Assembly: GCA_047605865.1 (NCBI GenBank)
Contig: JASGFC010000002.1
Span: forward strand, 1-64,000
DNA from: JASGDC01 sp047605865
Lineage (GTDB): Bacteria; Actinomycetota; Actinomycetes; Actinomycetales; Micrococcaceae
Length of the DNA: 64,000 bases
Reading direction: 5' to 3'
The position numbers were made by a program, and so were the translations under genes. Of this stretch, positions 1-8,597 are shown piece by piece (position 1 is the first letter of the stretch; each line of letters opens with the position of its first letter). Below the pieces are notes generated by a model, which made no database searches, was not told the DNA's origin, and saw nothing but the letters and a program-made list of their open reading frames with translations.

Positions 1-79
1 ATAGCGGACTAAAATGCAATGAAATTTGAGAAGTTTATAACAATTTACCGTTACTTTCTACAAAATTTGAACTAGCTGA

Positions 80-85
80 TATATT
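80..85 (+). promoter_or_regulatory. -10 box of pstS, leaderless type
   Basis: TATATT ends 6 bp before the GTG start of pstS, and no Shine-Dalgarno sequence is visible, so transcription probably begins at or next to the start codon. T-rich words such as TTTATA and TTTACC lie upstream at about 34-57 and could be part of a Pho-type operator, but no clear direct repeat is present. Confidence 0.5.
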
Positions 86-91
86 AAGACT

Positions 92-1192
92 GTGAAACTT
101 CTAAGGTCACCTAAGAAATCACTAGCAACTGTTTTTCTCGCTAGTGTCTTTGTACTTTCTGCTTGCAACCCAGATGACAACGTCAATACCCCTACGCACA
201 CTTCATCTTTGAAAGGCACTTTAACCGGTATTGGATCCAGTGCACAAAAGTCTGCTGTTGATGCGTGGACGGCAGAATTTGAATCAAATAATTCTCAAGT
301 AAATTTGCAATATTCTTCTGATGGCTCCGGAGCTGGACGTACTGCTCTAATCAATAAATCAGCAGATTTCGCCGGATCAGATGTTGCCATGAAGCCTCAA
401 GAACTCGAACAGTCAAAGAACGTTTGTGGGTCAAACGGCGCCTTTGATATACCGGTTTACATTAGCCCTATTGAAATTACTTTTAACCTAGAAAATATTA
501 AAGAACTGAACTTAGATTCAGCAACTATTGCTAAAATTTTTAACGGTAAAATCACGAAATGGAACGATACAGCCATTGCTGCTTTGAACCCTGGAGTAAA
601 GCTCCCAGATTTAGCTATTACGCCAGTGCATCGTGGAGACGAGTCAGGAACTACTCAGAACTTTACTGATTATCTGCATAAAACAGCTGGTTCCGAATGG
701 CCAGATGAGGGAGCCCAAAGCTGGCCTAAAGCCTACGACGGTGAAGCTGCACAAAAAACTGCTGGTGTTGTTTCCACCACTCAAGCAACACCTGGAGCTA
801 TTGCTTATGCTGATGAATCAGGTGTGAGTCCAGATTTAGGTAAAGTCAAAATTAAAGTAGGAAATCAGTTTGTTGCTATTACTCCAGAAGGTGCTTCGAA
901 GGTTGTGGCACAGTCACCAAAGCAAAGCGGCCGTGCTGCAAATGATTTAGCTATAGACATTAATAGAACTTCTACTGACCCTACTACGTATCCTTTGGTG
1001 CTGGTTTCGTATCACGTGCTATGTTCAACGTACCCTTCTCAGGAGAAAGCTGACAACGTTAAAGCATGGGAGAGTTACGTTGTCAGTGAACAAGGACAGA
1101 ATACTTCTAAACAATCCGCAGGCTCAGCACCATTACCTGATACACTACGTGCACAGGCACAGCAATCAATCAACAGTATTGGGGTTCAATGA
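92..1192 (+). CDS. pstS: phosphate ABC transporter, phosphate-binding lipoprotein PstS
   Basis: This is the extracellular phosphate receptor of the high-affinity Pst importer. The 366-residue product starts with a lipoprotein signal peptide; the lipobox LSAC puts the lipidated Cys at residue 25. The body is a periplasmic-binding-protein fold with typical PstS motifs, including GIGSSAQKSA near the N-terminus, DGSGAGR, and RGDESGTTQNFTDYL, which lines the phosphate site. The start is GTG with a -10 box 6 bp upstream, which suggests a leaderless message. It heads pstS-pstC-pstA-pstB, with stop-start overlap into pstC. Expression is expected to rise in phosphate limitation, but no certain operator was seen. 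Confidence 0.96.
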   Translation: MKLLRSPKKSLATVFLASVFVLSACNPDDNVNTPTHTSSLKGTLTGIGSSAQKSAVDAWTAEFESNNSQVNLQYSSDGSGAGRTALINKSADFAGSDVAMKPQELEQSKNVCGSNGAFDIPVYISPIEITFNLENIKELNLDSATIAKIFNGKITKWNDTAIAALNPGVKLPDLAITPVHRGDESGTTQNFTDYLHKTAGSEWPDEGAQSWPKAYDGEAAQKTAGVVSTTQATPGAIAYADESGVSPDLGKVKIKVGNQFVAITPEGASKVVAQSPKQSGRAANDLAIDINRTSTDPTTYPLVLVSYHVLCSTYPSQEKADNVKAWESYVVSEQGQNTSKQSAGSAPLPDTLRAQAQQSINSIGVQ

Positions 1193-2088
1193 TGGCAACG
1201 AACAAAACTGATGAAAAGATTTTTACTGGCCTTACTAAAGGCTCAGGTATCCTGATTCTGCTCATCCTCGCAGGTGTTGCTATTTTCTTGATTGCGCAGG
1301 CCTTCCCAGCTTTTATCACCCCTGCAGATAAAATGCCAAACCAAGTTGGTTTTTGGCATTATGTTATGCCCTTAGTGGCTGGAACTCTTATGGCTTCAGC
1401 TATAGCATTGTTGATTGCAACACCTATTGCTATTGGAATTGCACTCTTTATTTCTCACTATGCACCAGCAAAACTAGCAAAACCTTTAAGCTATGTGGTT
1501 GACTTATTGGCTGCAATTCCTTCGGTTATTTATGGCTTGTGGGGTTGGATGATTTTAGCGCCAAAAATGTCTCCAATTTTTGAGTTCTTAAGTTCTAAAC
1601 TGGGTTTTATTCCAATTTTTGCTGGTCCACCTTCTGCAACAGGACGCACTCTATTAACAGCAGGCATCGTGTTAGCCGTTATGATTCTACCTATTATTAC
1701 TTCCATGACTCGTGAAGTTTTCGTGCAAGCACCAAAGCTACAAGAAGAAGCTGCTCTTGCCTTGGGTGCTACTAAGTGGGAAATGATTCGCATGGCCGTT
1801 TTCCCATATGCTAAGAGCGGAATGATTGGTGGCATCATGCTAGGGCTAGGGCGAGCACTCGGTGAAACGATGGCTGTAGCAATGGTACTTTCTCCGGGAG
1901 AGTTCGTTAGCTCACTTATCAAATCTGGTAACAACACCATCGCTTCTGAAATTGCTTTGAACTTTCCTGAAGCTTCAGGAATCCGCATGAACGAGCTAGT
2001 CGCTGCTGGTTTAGTCTTGTTTGTTATTACCTTGCTAGTTAATATGCTAGCTCGCTGGATTGTAGCTAAAGGGGCGATTAAAGCATGA
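1189..2088 (+). CDS. pstC: phosphate ABC transporter permease PstC
   Basis: One of the two membrane subunits of the Pst importer. The 299-residue protein has about six hydrophobic segments. It carries the EAA-type cytoplasmic loop (EEAALALGATKWEMIR, about residues 184-199) that docks on the ATPase PstB. The ATG overlaps the pstS stop codon by 4 bp; a second in-frame ATG follows at once and is an equally possible start. The overlap with pstS and with pstA points to translational coupling in one operon. Confidence 0.96.
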   Translation: MMATNKTDEKIFTGLTKGSGILILLILAGVAIFLIAQAFPAFITPADKMPNQVGFWHYVMPLVAGTLMASAIALLIATPIAIGIALFISHYAPAKLAKPLSYVVDLLAAIPSVIYGLWGWMILAPKMSPIFEFLSSKLGFIPIFAGPPSATGRTLLTAGIVLAVMILPIITSMTREVFVQAPKLQEEAALALGATKWEMIRMAVFPYAKSGMIGGIMLGLGRALGETMAVAMVLSPGEFVSSLIKSGNNTIASEIALNFPEASGIRMNELVAAGLVLFVITLLVNMLARWIVAKGAIKA

Positions 2089-3170
2089 GTTCAACATTAA
2101 CTTCTCAGTCACGTCGCCTACCACGGTACGCGCCATTAGCTTTTGTGGTCATTGCCTTGATTGTTGCTGGAGCCCTAGTGGCAATTCTTCAAGGTGGAGT
2201 GGTTAGTTTCACCATCTTGGCAGTGATCAGCTTCATTGTGATTTCAACAGTAGTAACTATTGCAGTAGAAGGAAGTCGTAATGGGGTTAACACCCTCATG
2301 CAATCACTGATTTATAGTGCTTTTCTTATTGCTTTGGTGCCACTGGTTTCAGTTCTTTATTCAACAATTGCCCACGGTGTTCCTGGATTGAGTTGGGATT
2401 TCTTGACGCACTCTATGTATGGGGTTACTGGTTATTATGATAAACAAGCAGTGGCAAATCACACTCCAATTCTAGGCGGTATGTTCCATGCGCTCATGGG
2501 TACTTTGTTGATTACCTTGTTAACAACCTTAATCTCGGTTCCTATTGGCTTGCTCACTTCCATTTATCTGGTTGAATATGCAGAAGGAAATCACCTGAGT
2601 AAAATTATTGTTTTCTTGGTTGATGTCATGACAGGTATCCCATCGATTGTTGCAGGTTTGTTCTCTTACGCCTTCTTCTCTCTCATTATTGGTCCAGGTA
2701 CTAAAAATGGTGCCGTTGGTGCTGTTGCCTTGTCTGTATTGATGATTCCAGTTATTGTTCGTTCCAGTGAGGAGATGCTTCGGTTGGTCCCTTTTGAGCT
2801 ACGTGAAGCATCTTATGCTCTTGGAGTACCAAAATGGAAAACCATTCTGAAGGTAGTTTTGCCAACAGCAATCTCAGGTATCGTCTCTGGTGTTACCATA
2901 GCGATTGCCCGTGTTATTGGAGAAACAGCGCCTTTGATTGTTACGGCAGGCTTTGCGTTGAAGATGAACTACAATTTGTTCCATGGTTGGATGACTGCAC
3001 TTCCAGCTTACATTTACCAACAAGCTCTGAACCCAACTGCCCCTCAAGCTCCTGAGCCTAGTCTTGAACGTGCCTGGGCTGCAGCGCTGATACTGATTGT
3101 GATAGTGATGTTGCTTAACCTTGTAGCTCGCCTCATTGCCCGATATTTTGCCCCTAAGACCGGAAAGTAG
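2085..3170 (+). CDS. pstA: phosphate ABC transporter permease PstA
   Basis: Second membrane subunit of the Pst importer. At 361 residues it is longer than the usual 280-300, because an extra N-terminal hydrophobic region of about 80 residues precedes the permease core; such extended PstA proteins are common in actinobacteria. The EAA loop (REASYALGVPKWKTILK) lies near residue 240-256. It overlaps pstC by 4 bp and is followed 5 bp later by pstB. Confidence 0.95.
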   Translation: MSSTLTSQSRRLPRYAPLAFVVIALIVAGALVAILQGGVVSFTILAVISFIVISTVVTIAVEGSRNGVNTLMQSLIYSAFLIALVPLVSVLYSTIAHGVPGLSWDFLTHSMYGVTGYYDKQAVANHTPILGGMFHALMGTLLITLLTTLISVPIGLLTSIYLVEYAEGNHLSKIIVFLVDVMTGIPSIVAGLFSYAFFSLIIGPGTKNGAVGAVALSVLMIPVIVRSSEEMLRLVPFELREASYALGVPKWKTILKVVLPTAISGIVSGVTIAIARVIGETAPLIVTAGFALKMNYNLFHGWMTALPAYIYQQALNPTAPQAPEPSLERAWAAALILIVIVMLLNLVARLIARYFAPKTGK

Positions 3171-3175
3171 AAAAG

Positions 3176-3955
3176 ATGTCAAAGTCTATTGAAGCTAAGC
3201 ACGTGAATGTTTATTATGGTGATTTCCTTGCTAATGAAGACATCAGCATGAAGATTGATCCTCGTACAGTAACAGCATTCATTGGGCCTTCAGGTTGTGG
3301 TAAATCAACATTCTTACGTACTTTGAATCGTATGCACGAGGTAATCCCTGGTGGTCGTGTTGAGGGTGAGGTTCTACTTGATGGTGAAAATCTTTATGCA
3401 CCTGGTGTTGATCCTGTTGATGTGCGTAGGCAAGTAGGTATGGTATTCCAGCGCCCTAATCCTTTTCCAACAATGAGCATTAAAGAGAATGTGCTTGCTG
3501 GAGTCAAGCTTAATAAAATCCCACTGAGCCAAACGGAACAAGATGAGCTGGTGGAAAAATCTTTAAAAGGTGCAAATCTTTGGAATGAAGTTAAAGATCG
3601 TCTGGATAAACCAGGGATGGGACTTTCTGGTGGACAGCAGCAACGTCTATGTATTGCCCGAGCAATAGCTGTGAAACCACAAGTGTTGTTAATGGATGAG
3701 CCATGTAGTGCCCTAGATCCTATTTCTACCTTGGCTGTTGAAGATCTTATTACCGAATTGAAAGAAGATTACACCATCGTGATGGTAACTCACAACATGC
3801 AGCAAGCTGCTCGCGTGTCAGATAAAACTGCTTTTTTCAACATTGCTGGTACTGGTCAGCCAGGTAAACTCATCGAATACGCTGACACCACTGACATCTT
3901 TAATTACCCGAAAGAAAAAGCTACAGAAGATTACATCTCAGGTCGTTTTGGATAG
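3176..3955 (+). CDS. pstB: phosphate ABC transporter ATP-binding protein PstB
   Basis: Cytoplasmic ATPase that powers the PstCA channel. The 259 residues contain the Walker A motif GPSGCGKST, the signature LSGGQQQR, Walker B VLLMDEPCSALDP and the H-loop MVTHNM. Length is normal for PstB. A GGAAAG Shine-Dalgarno sequence lies at the end of pstA. No phoU follows; the next genes are on the opposite strand and encode a different phosphate system (Pit with a DUF47 partner). Confidence 0.97.
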   Translation: MSKSIEAKHVNVYYGDFLANEDISMKIDPRTVTAFIGPSGCGKSTFLRTLNRMHEVIPGGRVEGEVLLDGENLYAPGVDPVDVRRQVGMVFQRPNPFPTMSIKENVLAGVKLNKIPLSQTEQDELVEKSLKGANLWNEVKDRLDKPGMGLSGGQQQRLCIARAIAVKPQVLLMDEPCSALDPISTLAVEDLITELKEDYTIVMVTHNMQQAARVSDKTAFFNIAGTGQPGKLIEYADTTDIFNYPKEKATEDYISGRFG

Positions 3956-3975
3956 AACAGCCTACAAACAAGTTG

Positions 3976-5001
3976 CTACAGAAAATTACTGATAGCTAGA
4001 TAAAGTAAAGCACTGGCTAGAAACGTCACAAATGGTGTCAGTATCCAAATGGTCAAAATTTTAGTGACCACATTGGTATTGACAGCTTTCCATCGTGGCA
4101 CAGTTCCAGAGCCAACTAGCGCAGTAGTAAATAATTGAGTAGATGATGCAGGCGCTTGTAAAAGTGAAGCAACAACATACATTATGGCTGGGAGAATTTG
4201 TGCAATGGAGCCTTTGAGTGGATCAAGTGGAACTAGCCTGTTACTTAAAGTATCGGTGATGCGCCATCCACCTGAAAATGTCCCAATAGCAAAGCTCAGT
4301 GCAAGAGCTAAAATGAGCGCTACAGGAATTGCTTCATGATGCAACTTTCCCTCAACAGATTTTATTGCTAACCAGCCAAGGAAACCTAAGCGTTGTGCAG
4401 TTGCGATAGCGTGAGTTAAAGCTAGAGTAGCAGTTGCAATAGACTGAGTCAGACGTAGTCTGCGATTCATTTTATGTGGCTGTTCATCTTGCGCCCAATA
4501 AGCCACAGCTAGAGCGCAAGCAAGCGCAAGGAAGAAACTAAGCACAGGCAGAAGTAGCAATGGGAGAATAACTTCCCATAACACAGCATTAAGGTCAATA
4601 GTAGTATTTTCACTTCTTACCGCAATGATAGATGCCCAAGAAGCTCCAGCAATAGCACCGAAGAGCGCATGTGTGGAAGAGCTAGGCATACGAAGTAGTA
4701 GTGTGAGTAAATCCCACACAAAAGCAGATACTACAACACAAATAATGATAATTGGTCCACCAACACCTGCTGGAAGTTGAACCCAGTCTTGGTGAACACC
4801 AATAGGGATATTAGGCCATAAGAAGCCACCAGCTAATGCTCCAATTAGGGCAAAGATTGAGGTAAGCCTAATGGCAATAGCTGGTGTTAGTGCACGGGTT
4901 TTAACTGCAGATGCAATGGTATTGGAAGCATCGTGGGCTCCGTTAATAGCGGCAAAAACAACCAATAATCCAAGACTAATACCTAAGAGAGCCTGAGACA
5001 T
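3976..5001 (-). CDS. pit: inorganic phosphate transporter, PiT family
   Basis: Low-affinity, ion-coupled phosphate permease of 341 residues with about 8-10 membrane segments. The first PiT signature is intact (NGAHDASNT, residues 20-28). In the second half the expected HGxNDAQ motif appears as THAIATAQRLGF, so the Asn-Asp pair is missing there; this may be lineage variation or altered transport. The ATG directly abuts the stop codon of the upstream DUF47 gene, and its ribosome-binding AAGGA lies inside that gene, so the two are co-translated. It converges with pstB. Confidence 0.92.
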   Translation of the reverse strand: MSQALLGISLGLLVVFAAINGAHDASNTIASAVKTRALTPAIAIRLTSIFALIGALAGGFLWPNIPIGVHQDWVQLPAGVGGPIIIICVVVSAFVWDLLTLLLRMPSSSTHALFGAIAGASWASIIAVRSENTTIDLNAVLWEVILPLLLLPVLSFFLALACALAVAYWAQDEQPHKMNRRLRLTQSIATATLALTHAIATAQRLGFLGWLAIKSVEGKLHHEAIPVALILALALSFAIGTFSGGWRITDTLSNRLVPLDPLKGSIAQILPAIMYVVASLLQAPASSTQLFTTALVGSGTVPRWKAVNTNVVTKILTIWILTPFVTFLASALLYLAISNFL

Positions 5002-5619
5002 TTAAGATTCCTTAAGGGCAATACCACAGCAAATAGTGGCAAGGTTTTTAAAATCTTTACTAATCTCAAGGAGTGCGTTGGCAACATCAAGGGTACGCAA
5101 TTTTTTACTACCTTTTGTTTCCTCATAAAGGTTGGGAATATATTGGTTGTGACTGCGCTGAGCTTGTTTGGTGAGTCTAAGAATTTCCATCCACTGATCC
5201 CCTGAGTTATCAATATCAGAGAGGTTCTTAACCATCTCAGAGGAGAGTTCAGCCTGGCGAGATATAATTTGGATTTGGTCAACAGCAGGGAAGGGGAACT
5301 TAGTAGTATCAGCTAGGTTAATGAGCTCTCCAGCTGTCACGATATCTTCAATGATGTCATAGAGCTGATTTGATACTTGGTATAAATCTTCACGGTTAAG
5401 AGGAGTAACAAAACTAGATTGCATAGAAGTAAGCACTGAAAAGTGCAAATCTGAACTTTCGGCTTCTAATTGATGCAGATTATTAAAAATCTCATCACGA
5501 TCTTTTTTAGCTGAACCAATGAGTTCAGAAAGGACTCTAGTACCTTCGCGGGTTTTTTGGGCAAGTTTATTCAGGCGCGTCAGTGAGGACTGATCCAGTG
5601 GAAAAATTCTTAACTTCAT
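5002..5619 (-). CDS. DUF47 family (PhoU-like) phosphate-transport regulator
   Basis: A 205-residue, largely helical cytoplasmic protein of the DUF47/PhoU-like family, whose members are usually encoded with PiT permeases and are thought to control them. The helices contain the family's charged spacing (SSLTRLNKLAQKTREGTRVL, then LYQVSNQLYDIIEDIV). An AAGG sequence lies 8 nt before the ATG. It is first in a two-gene operon with pit. Its 5' leader begins with a compact structured RNA element (5639-5718), so expression may be controlled at the RNA level. Confidence 0.88.
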   Translation of the reverse strand: MKLRIFPLDQSSLTRLNKLAQKTREGTRVLSELIGSAKKDRDEIFNNLHQLEAESSDLHFSVLTSMQSSFVTPLNREDLYQVSNQLYDIIEDIVTAGELINLADTTKFPFPAVDQIQIISRQAELSSEMVKNLSDIDNSGDQWMEILRLTKQAQRSHNQYIPNLYEETKGSKKLRTLDVANALLEISKDFKNLATICCGIALKES

Positions 5620-5638
5620 GCGTTACCTTATCTTAATG

Positions 5639-5718
5639 GTGCTAGGCTGAGACGCCTCTCGGCGAAAGGCCGCTCGAAGCGGCAAAGGTTAGAGCCCGGG
5701 GGTTCAGCAGCCTAGCAC
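5639..5718 (-). ncRNA. unrecognised structured leader RNA of the DUF47-pit operon
   Basis: This GC-rich island in AT-rich surroundings folds tightly on the minus strand. An 11-bp perfect terminal stem pairs 5718-5708 with 5649-5639 (GTGCTAGGCTG / CAGCCTAGCAC). It encloses a C-rich strand, a hairpin GCCGCT-TCG-AGCGGC and a hairpin CGCC-GAGA-GGCG with a GNRA loop. A -10 box TAGAAT lies 7 bp upstream of the first paired base, so the predicted transcript starts exactly at the terminal stem. The DUF47 ribosome-binding site follows 10-15 nt after the element. It matches no riboswitch or sRNA class that I can recall. It could be a cis-regulator, an mRNA-stabilising cap or a stand-alone sRNA. Confidence 0.7.
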
Positions 5719-5725
5719 TACCATT

Positions 5726-5731
5726 ATTCTA
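5726..5731 (-). promoter_or_regulatory. -10 box for the structured RNA / DUF47-pit transcript
   Basis: TAGAAT on the minus strand is followed by a 7-nt gap and the first base of the structured element. The SRP RNA gene has the same box and spacing (34076-34081). The TAG of the box is also the stop codon of the upstream gene. Confidence 0.6.
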
Positions 5732-6355
5732 ACGTAGTTCGCCTGCTCGCCAAAGCTGAGCGCAGTATTCTAAATCTTCAGCAGTGCGTACTAATCTTTG
5801 ACTAGCTTGATGTAAATGTGAAGCATCTATTCCTTCAAGATATGCACGATGGTCTGCGATAGTTGTTTGTCCAACAGCAACTACTCGGCAAAAAGAGCCG
5901 AATCTTTCTAGTGCTATGGCAAAATCTCCATCGAAAGCTCCCGTTAGTATGGCATCAGCCATAGTAACAATTTCATCAGCGCTTGCAGGTTCTGCAACGC
6001 CTGCTATAGCGTGCGAAACTTCCGCTTGTGAGCGGCCAGTCTGGAAGTATGTGCTTACTCTATCTGGTTCTTTATTGATAACAGCACGAAGTGTATAAAT
6101 ACGCCATAAGGCGCCAGGAAGTGTTCGTGGATGAGACAATGCCCAAAGTTCAGACAGCAGTGAAAGTCCATAATCATCGGTAAGAGTAACCAGCCTTTCG
6201 GTGATGGCATCGTCTTCACTATCTCGACCATGATGCAGTAAAGCATGTGCAGCACGGCTAGCTGCTGCAGTCATTTCTGCTGGGTCTACGCCTGAACCAT
6301 AGTTTTCAAAGACTTGAGGGTCAAATTTGGCAGGCTTGTGAGGTCTTTCATCCAT
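5729..6355 (-). CDS. conserved actinobacterial protein of unknown function
   Basis: The 208-residue protein has no signal peptide or membrane segment and looks like an alpha-helical soluble protein rich in Ala, Glu and Arg. Segments such as LPGALWRIYTLR, VSHAIAGVAEP and DGDFAIALERFGSFCRV are what I remember from an uncharacterised actinobacterial family. I can assign no enzymatic motif or function. The ATG is preceded by TAAAAT and a 6-nt gap with no ribosome-binding site, so the mRNA is probably leaderless. It lies upstream of, and in line with, the DUF47-pit operon, but that operon has its own promoter at the end of this gene. Confidence 0.75.
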   Translation of the reverse strand: MDERPHKPAKFDPQVFENYGSGVDPAEMTAAASRAAHALLHHGRDSEDDAITERLVTLTDDYGLSLLSELWALSHPRTLPGALWRIYTLRAVINKEPDRVSTYFQTGRSQAEVSHAIAGVAEPASADEIVTMADAILTGAFDGDFAIALERFGSFCRVVAVGQTTIADHRAYLEGIDASHLHQASQRLVRTAEDLEYCAQLWRAGELR

Positions 6356-6361
6356 AATCTT

Positions 6362-6367
6362 ATTTTA
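6362..6367 (-). promoter_or_regulatory. -10 box, leaderless type
   Basis: TAAAAT (minus strand) ends 6 bp before the ATG at 6355. Confidence 0.5.
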
Positions 6368-6489
6368 GACTCCTTGAGCATGATGAGTGGATTACACTCT
6401 GTGTGCAAACGCCTTCGCGATATCTTTTGTTTACAATCTTGACTACAATTGATAAGAACAAAAGATTCTTAATGAGAAAGAACATTTAG

Positions 6490-7221
6490 ATGGATTTTTT
6501 CACTTTTCAAACTGGGCATACTTCTGTGCGTTCCTTTGAAGAAAAGCCAATAGCTGAAGAGTTAAAGCAGCAGTTAATAATAGCAGCTCAGAGCGGTTCA
6601 TCCTCAAGTTTTGTGCAAGCTTATTCTATTATCGAGCTACAAGATCGTGAAAAAATTAATGAAATTGCTCAGTTATCAGGTGGGGAATACTTTATTCCAA
6701 AAGCTGGAGCTTTCTATATATTTGTAGCTGATTTACACCGAGATTACCTTATTGCCAAAGAAACAAATGATAATTTTGAGGCTTTTGCTTCTATGGAATC
6801 GTTACTTGTGGGCATTGTAGATGCCACTATTGCTGCGCAAAATATGGCTCTTTTTGCAGAGTCACAAGGTTTAGGTATTTGTTACATTGGTGGAATTCGT
6901 AATGATATATTCCGTGTGGCTCAGTTACTAAACTTGCCTTCACACACAGTGCCACTTTTTGGATTGACCGTTGGTTACCCTAGTAAGAAAAACGAAGTAA
7001 AACCTCGCCTGCCTCAACAAGTAGTACTTCACATTGATAGTTATCAAGACAATCCAGATTCAATTAAAGAATATGATCAAACAATGAGTGATTACTATTC
7101 TTCACGTGGTAGTAGTGCTCAAAACTCTAGCTGGAGAGTCAAGATACAAGAACGTTTTGCAAAAAATACTAGGCAAGAAGTTGCGCAGTTCTTAAAACAG
7201 CAAGGTTTCAACTGTTCCTAG
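6490..7221 (+). CDS. NADPH-dependent nitroreductase / flavin reductase, NfsA type
   Basis: FMN-dependent oxidoreductase of the nitroreductase superfamily, NfsA/FRP branch. The 243-residue length fits NfsA. Visible signatures are the N-terminal HTSVRSFEEKPI (FMN phosphate-binding Arg), the Ser-rich SGSSSSFVQAYSI, the AQNMALFAESQGLGICYIGGIRN segment typical of the FMN cleft, and the C-terminal LPQQVVLH. Such enzymes reduce nitroaromatics, quinones or free flavin; the true substrate is unknown. It stands alone, divergent from the gene at 5729-6355, with tRNA-Lys downstream. Its ribosome-binding site is weak (GAAAG). Confidence 0.87.
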   Translation: MDFFTFQTGHTSVRSFEEKPIAEELKQQLIIAAQSGSSSSFVQAYSIIELQDREKINEIAQLSGGEYFIPKAGAFYIFVADLHRDYLIAKETNDNFEAFASMESLLVGIVDATIAAQNMALFAESQGLGICYIGGIRNDIFRVAQLLNLPSHTVPLFGLTVGYPSKKNEVKPRLPQQVVLHIDSYQDNPDSIKEYDQTMSDYYSSRGSSAQNSSWRVKIQERFAKNTRQEVAQFLKQQGFNCS

Positions 7222-7287
7222 TGGTTATGTGCTAAGTCGCATTTTTTTAAAAAACACGTTATTATGTTAGAAGTGCTTAGCACTGGA

Positions 7288-7360
<73 letters not shown>

Positions 7361-7412
7361 CTAGCATGGTTGCTTATTAGGGTTTTTATGCCCTTGGTAA
7401 GAGTGCTGGTGT

Positions 7413-7460
7413 AGACCGCTGTTTCCTTTGTTTTTAGGGTTGTGGCGGTCTTTTACTTTT
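7413..7460 (+). terminator. probable terminator after tRNA-Lys
   Basis: GACCGC at 7414 pairs with GCGGTC at 7445, with the stem extended by wobble pairs inward, and is followed by TTTTACTTTT. Confidence 0.6.
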
Positions 7461-7467
7461 CTCTTTT

Positions 7468-7505
7468 GAGTGTGAAATAGTTTTGATTTGACACTCTTTT
7501 TTTTT
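7468..7505 (+). terminator. intrinsic terminator with T9 tract
   Basis: GAGTGT/ACACTC forms the base of the stem and AAAT/ATTT extends it. Nine T follow at 7497-7505. It lies just upstream of the membrane protein gene, so that gene must have its own promoter after it. Confidence 0.75.
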
Positions 7506-7523
7506 GTGTACTCTTATATAGCA

Positions 7524-8228
7524 ATGAATAATCAACTACAAAACACCTTGACCAACCACGCGCATTCAGCTTGGCAATCAAATCCAGCTATGCATCAAAT
7601 TATTAATGGCTACGCTGAGTTCCACGCAGTATTGGCTATTGTCGGAGGTTTGTTCTTGCTAATTACTGGCACTTGTAGCATAAAGGGCTGGGCTCGGTTC
7701 AAGAGGGTTGATAAAATAGATCGGTTTAAGTGGCCGTTTTCAAAGAAAGTCTACTTTTGTTTCGCAAGCTTGTTTACCGTTATCGCTTTACTATTGGCGC
7801 TGGTTACGGTAGCTAATATCACCAACGTCACCAATCCGTTGCCTGGCTTCACTGACAGTATTCCTTCAATGACTACCGATAGCTATAATCAACAACTATA
7901 TGTCGCGTTCAATGACTGGATAGTATCAGGTAATTCTACACCGCCAAGCTTGGTGCAGCAGCGTATTCATCATCGACGGGTATTCCACACTATCAGGGTA
8001 ATCGGAGGGGTGGTATTGCTGGTCTTATTTACGATGCTGAGCCTATGGATATGGAAGAGGCTTATCCAGAAGCGAGAGGCCAGTGAAACAAAGTGGACGT
8101 TAAAAGATGTGACAATGCTTGCCAGTGGCGTGATAGTTGTGGCTATTGCCTTGTTTATGATGGTAGTTGTAATGGCAAACTTGCAAAGCGCAGTAGTACC
8201 GATAGCTAATACGCTGCAATTCGGCTAA
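7524..8228 (+). CDS. predicted four-pass membrane protein, function unknown
   Basis: The 234-residue protein has four clear membrane segments, at about residues 34-54, 82-103, 164-185 and 203-226. A polar loop of about 60 residues joins segments 2 and 3, and basic residues (KKV, KRLIQKREA) flank the segments. The reading frame is open upstream to a TTG at 7488, but that would start inside a terminator hairpin, so I place the start at the ATG. No ribosome-binding site is visible. I recognise no family. It is a single gene, followed by 370 bp without a clear gene. Confidence 0.65.
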   Translation: MNNQLQNTLTNHAHSAWQSNPAMHQIINGYAEFHAVLAIVGGLFLLITGTCSIKGWARFKRVDKIDRFKWPFSKKVYFCFASLFTVIALLLALVTVANITNVTNPLPGFTDSIPSMTTDSYNQQLYVAFNDWIVSGNSTPPSLVQQRIHHRRVFHTIRVIGGVVLLVLFTMLSLWIWKRLIQKREASETKWTLKDVTMLASGVIVVAIALFMMVVVMANLQSAVVPIANTLQFG

Positions 8229-8597
8229 AAACTTGTTCTAGTGACGCATTCGATGTATATATCATCAATGTTGACGGTATGCTTACCATTTTTAACCAAA
8301 AGGCAGGATTGGGTTGTTTTTTACCCCAGTAGCTAATTAATTTTTGAGGCAAGCAAGCGGGATTACCATTGTTCCATCATCTGCGGTGTAAGCAACAAGT
8401 AATTCATTCCCGCTTCTTCCTTGATATATCAATAAATATTTTACTAGACTTCCGAAAATATGGCGTTTTCATTTCCCAAAAAACGGATTTGAGTCAACAA
8501 GAACCACTCTACTATCTTGCCTGGTATGAGTAAACTCTTAAGAATTATGGGTAAATCCAGCTATAAAAGGAGTTACCTGTCTAGTGGTTAAAGTAGA
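8229..8597. other. 370-bp gap with no intact gene
   Basis: No RNA gene, repeat or complete gene is visible. On the minus strand three short open frames follow one another in different phases. One encodes a stretch containing GNELLVAYTADDGTMVIPL just before a stop. This could be a decayed gene, but I recognise no parent protein and the signal is weak. Confidence 0.3.

Noticed and set aside
30..60. Pho-type operator upstream of pstS
   Set aside because: Only scattered T-rich words; no clear direct repeat that could be called with confidence.
5639..5718. Structured RNA as a tRNA or second SRP RNA
   Set aside because: No T-loop/D-loop pattern and no anticodon arm; the GGAA apical SRP motif is absent here and present at 33982-34068.
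7488..7523. Upstream TTG start for the membrane protein at 7524
   Set aside because: It would begin inside the stem and T9 tract of an intrinsic terminator.
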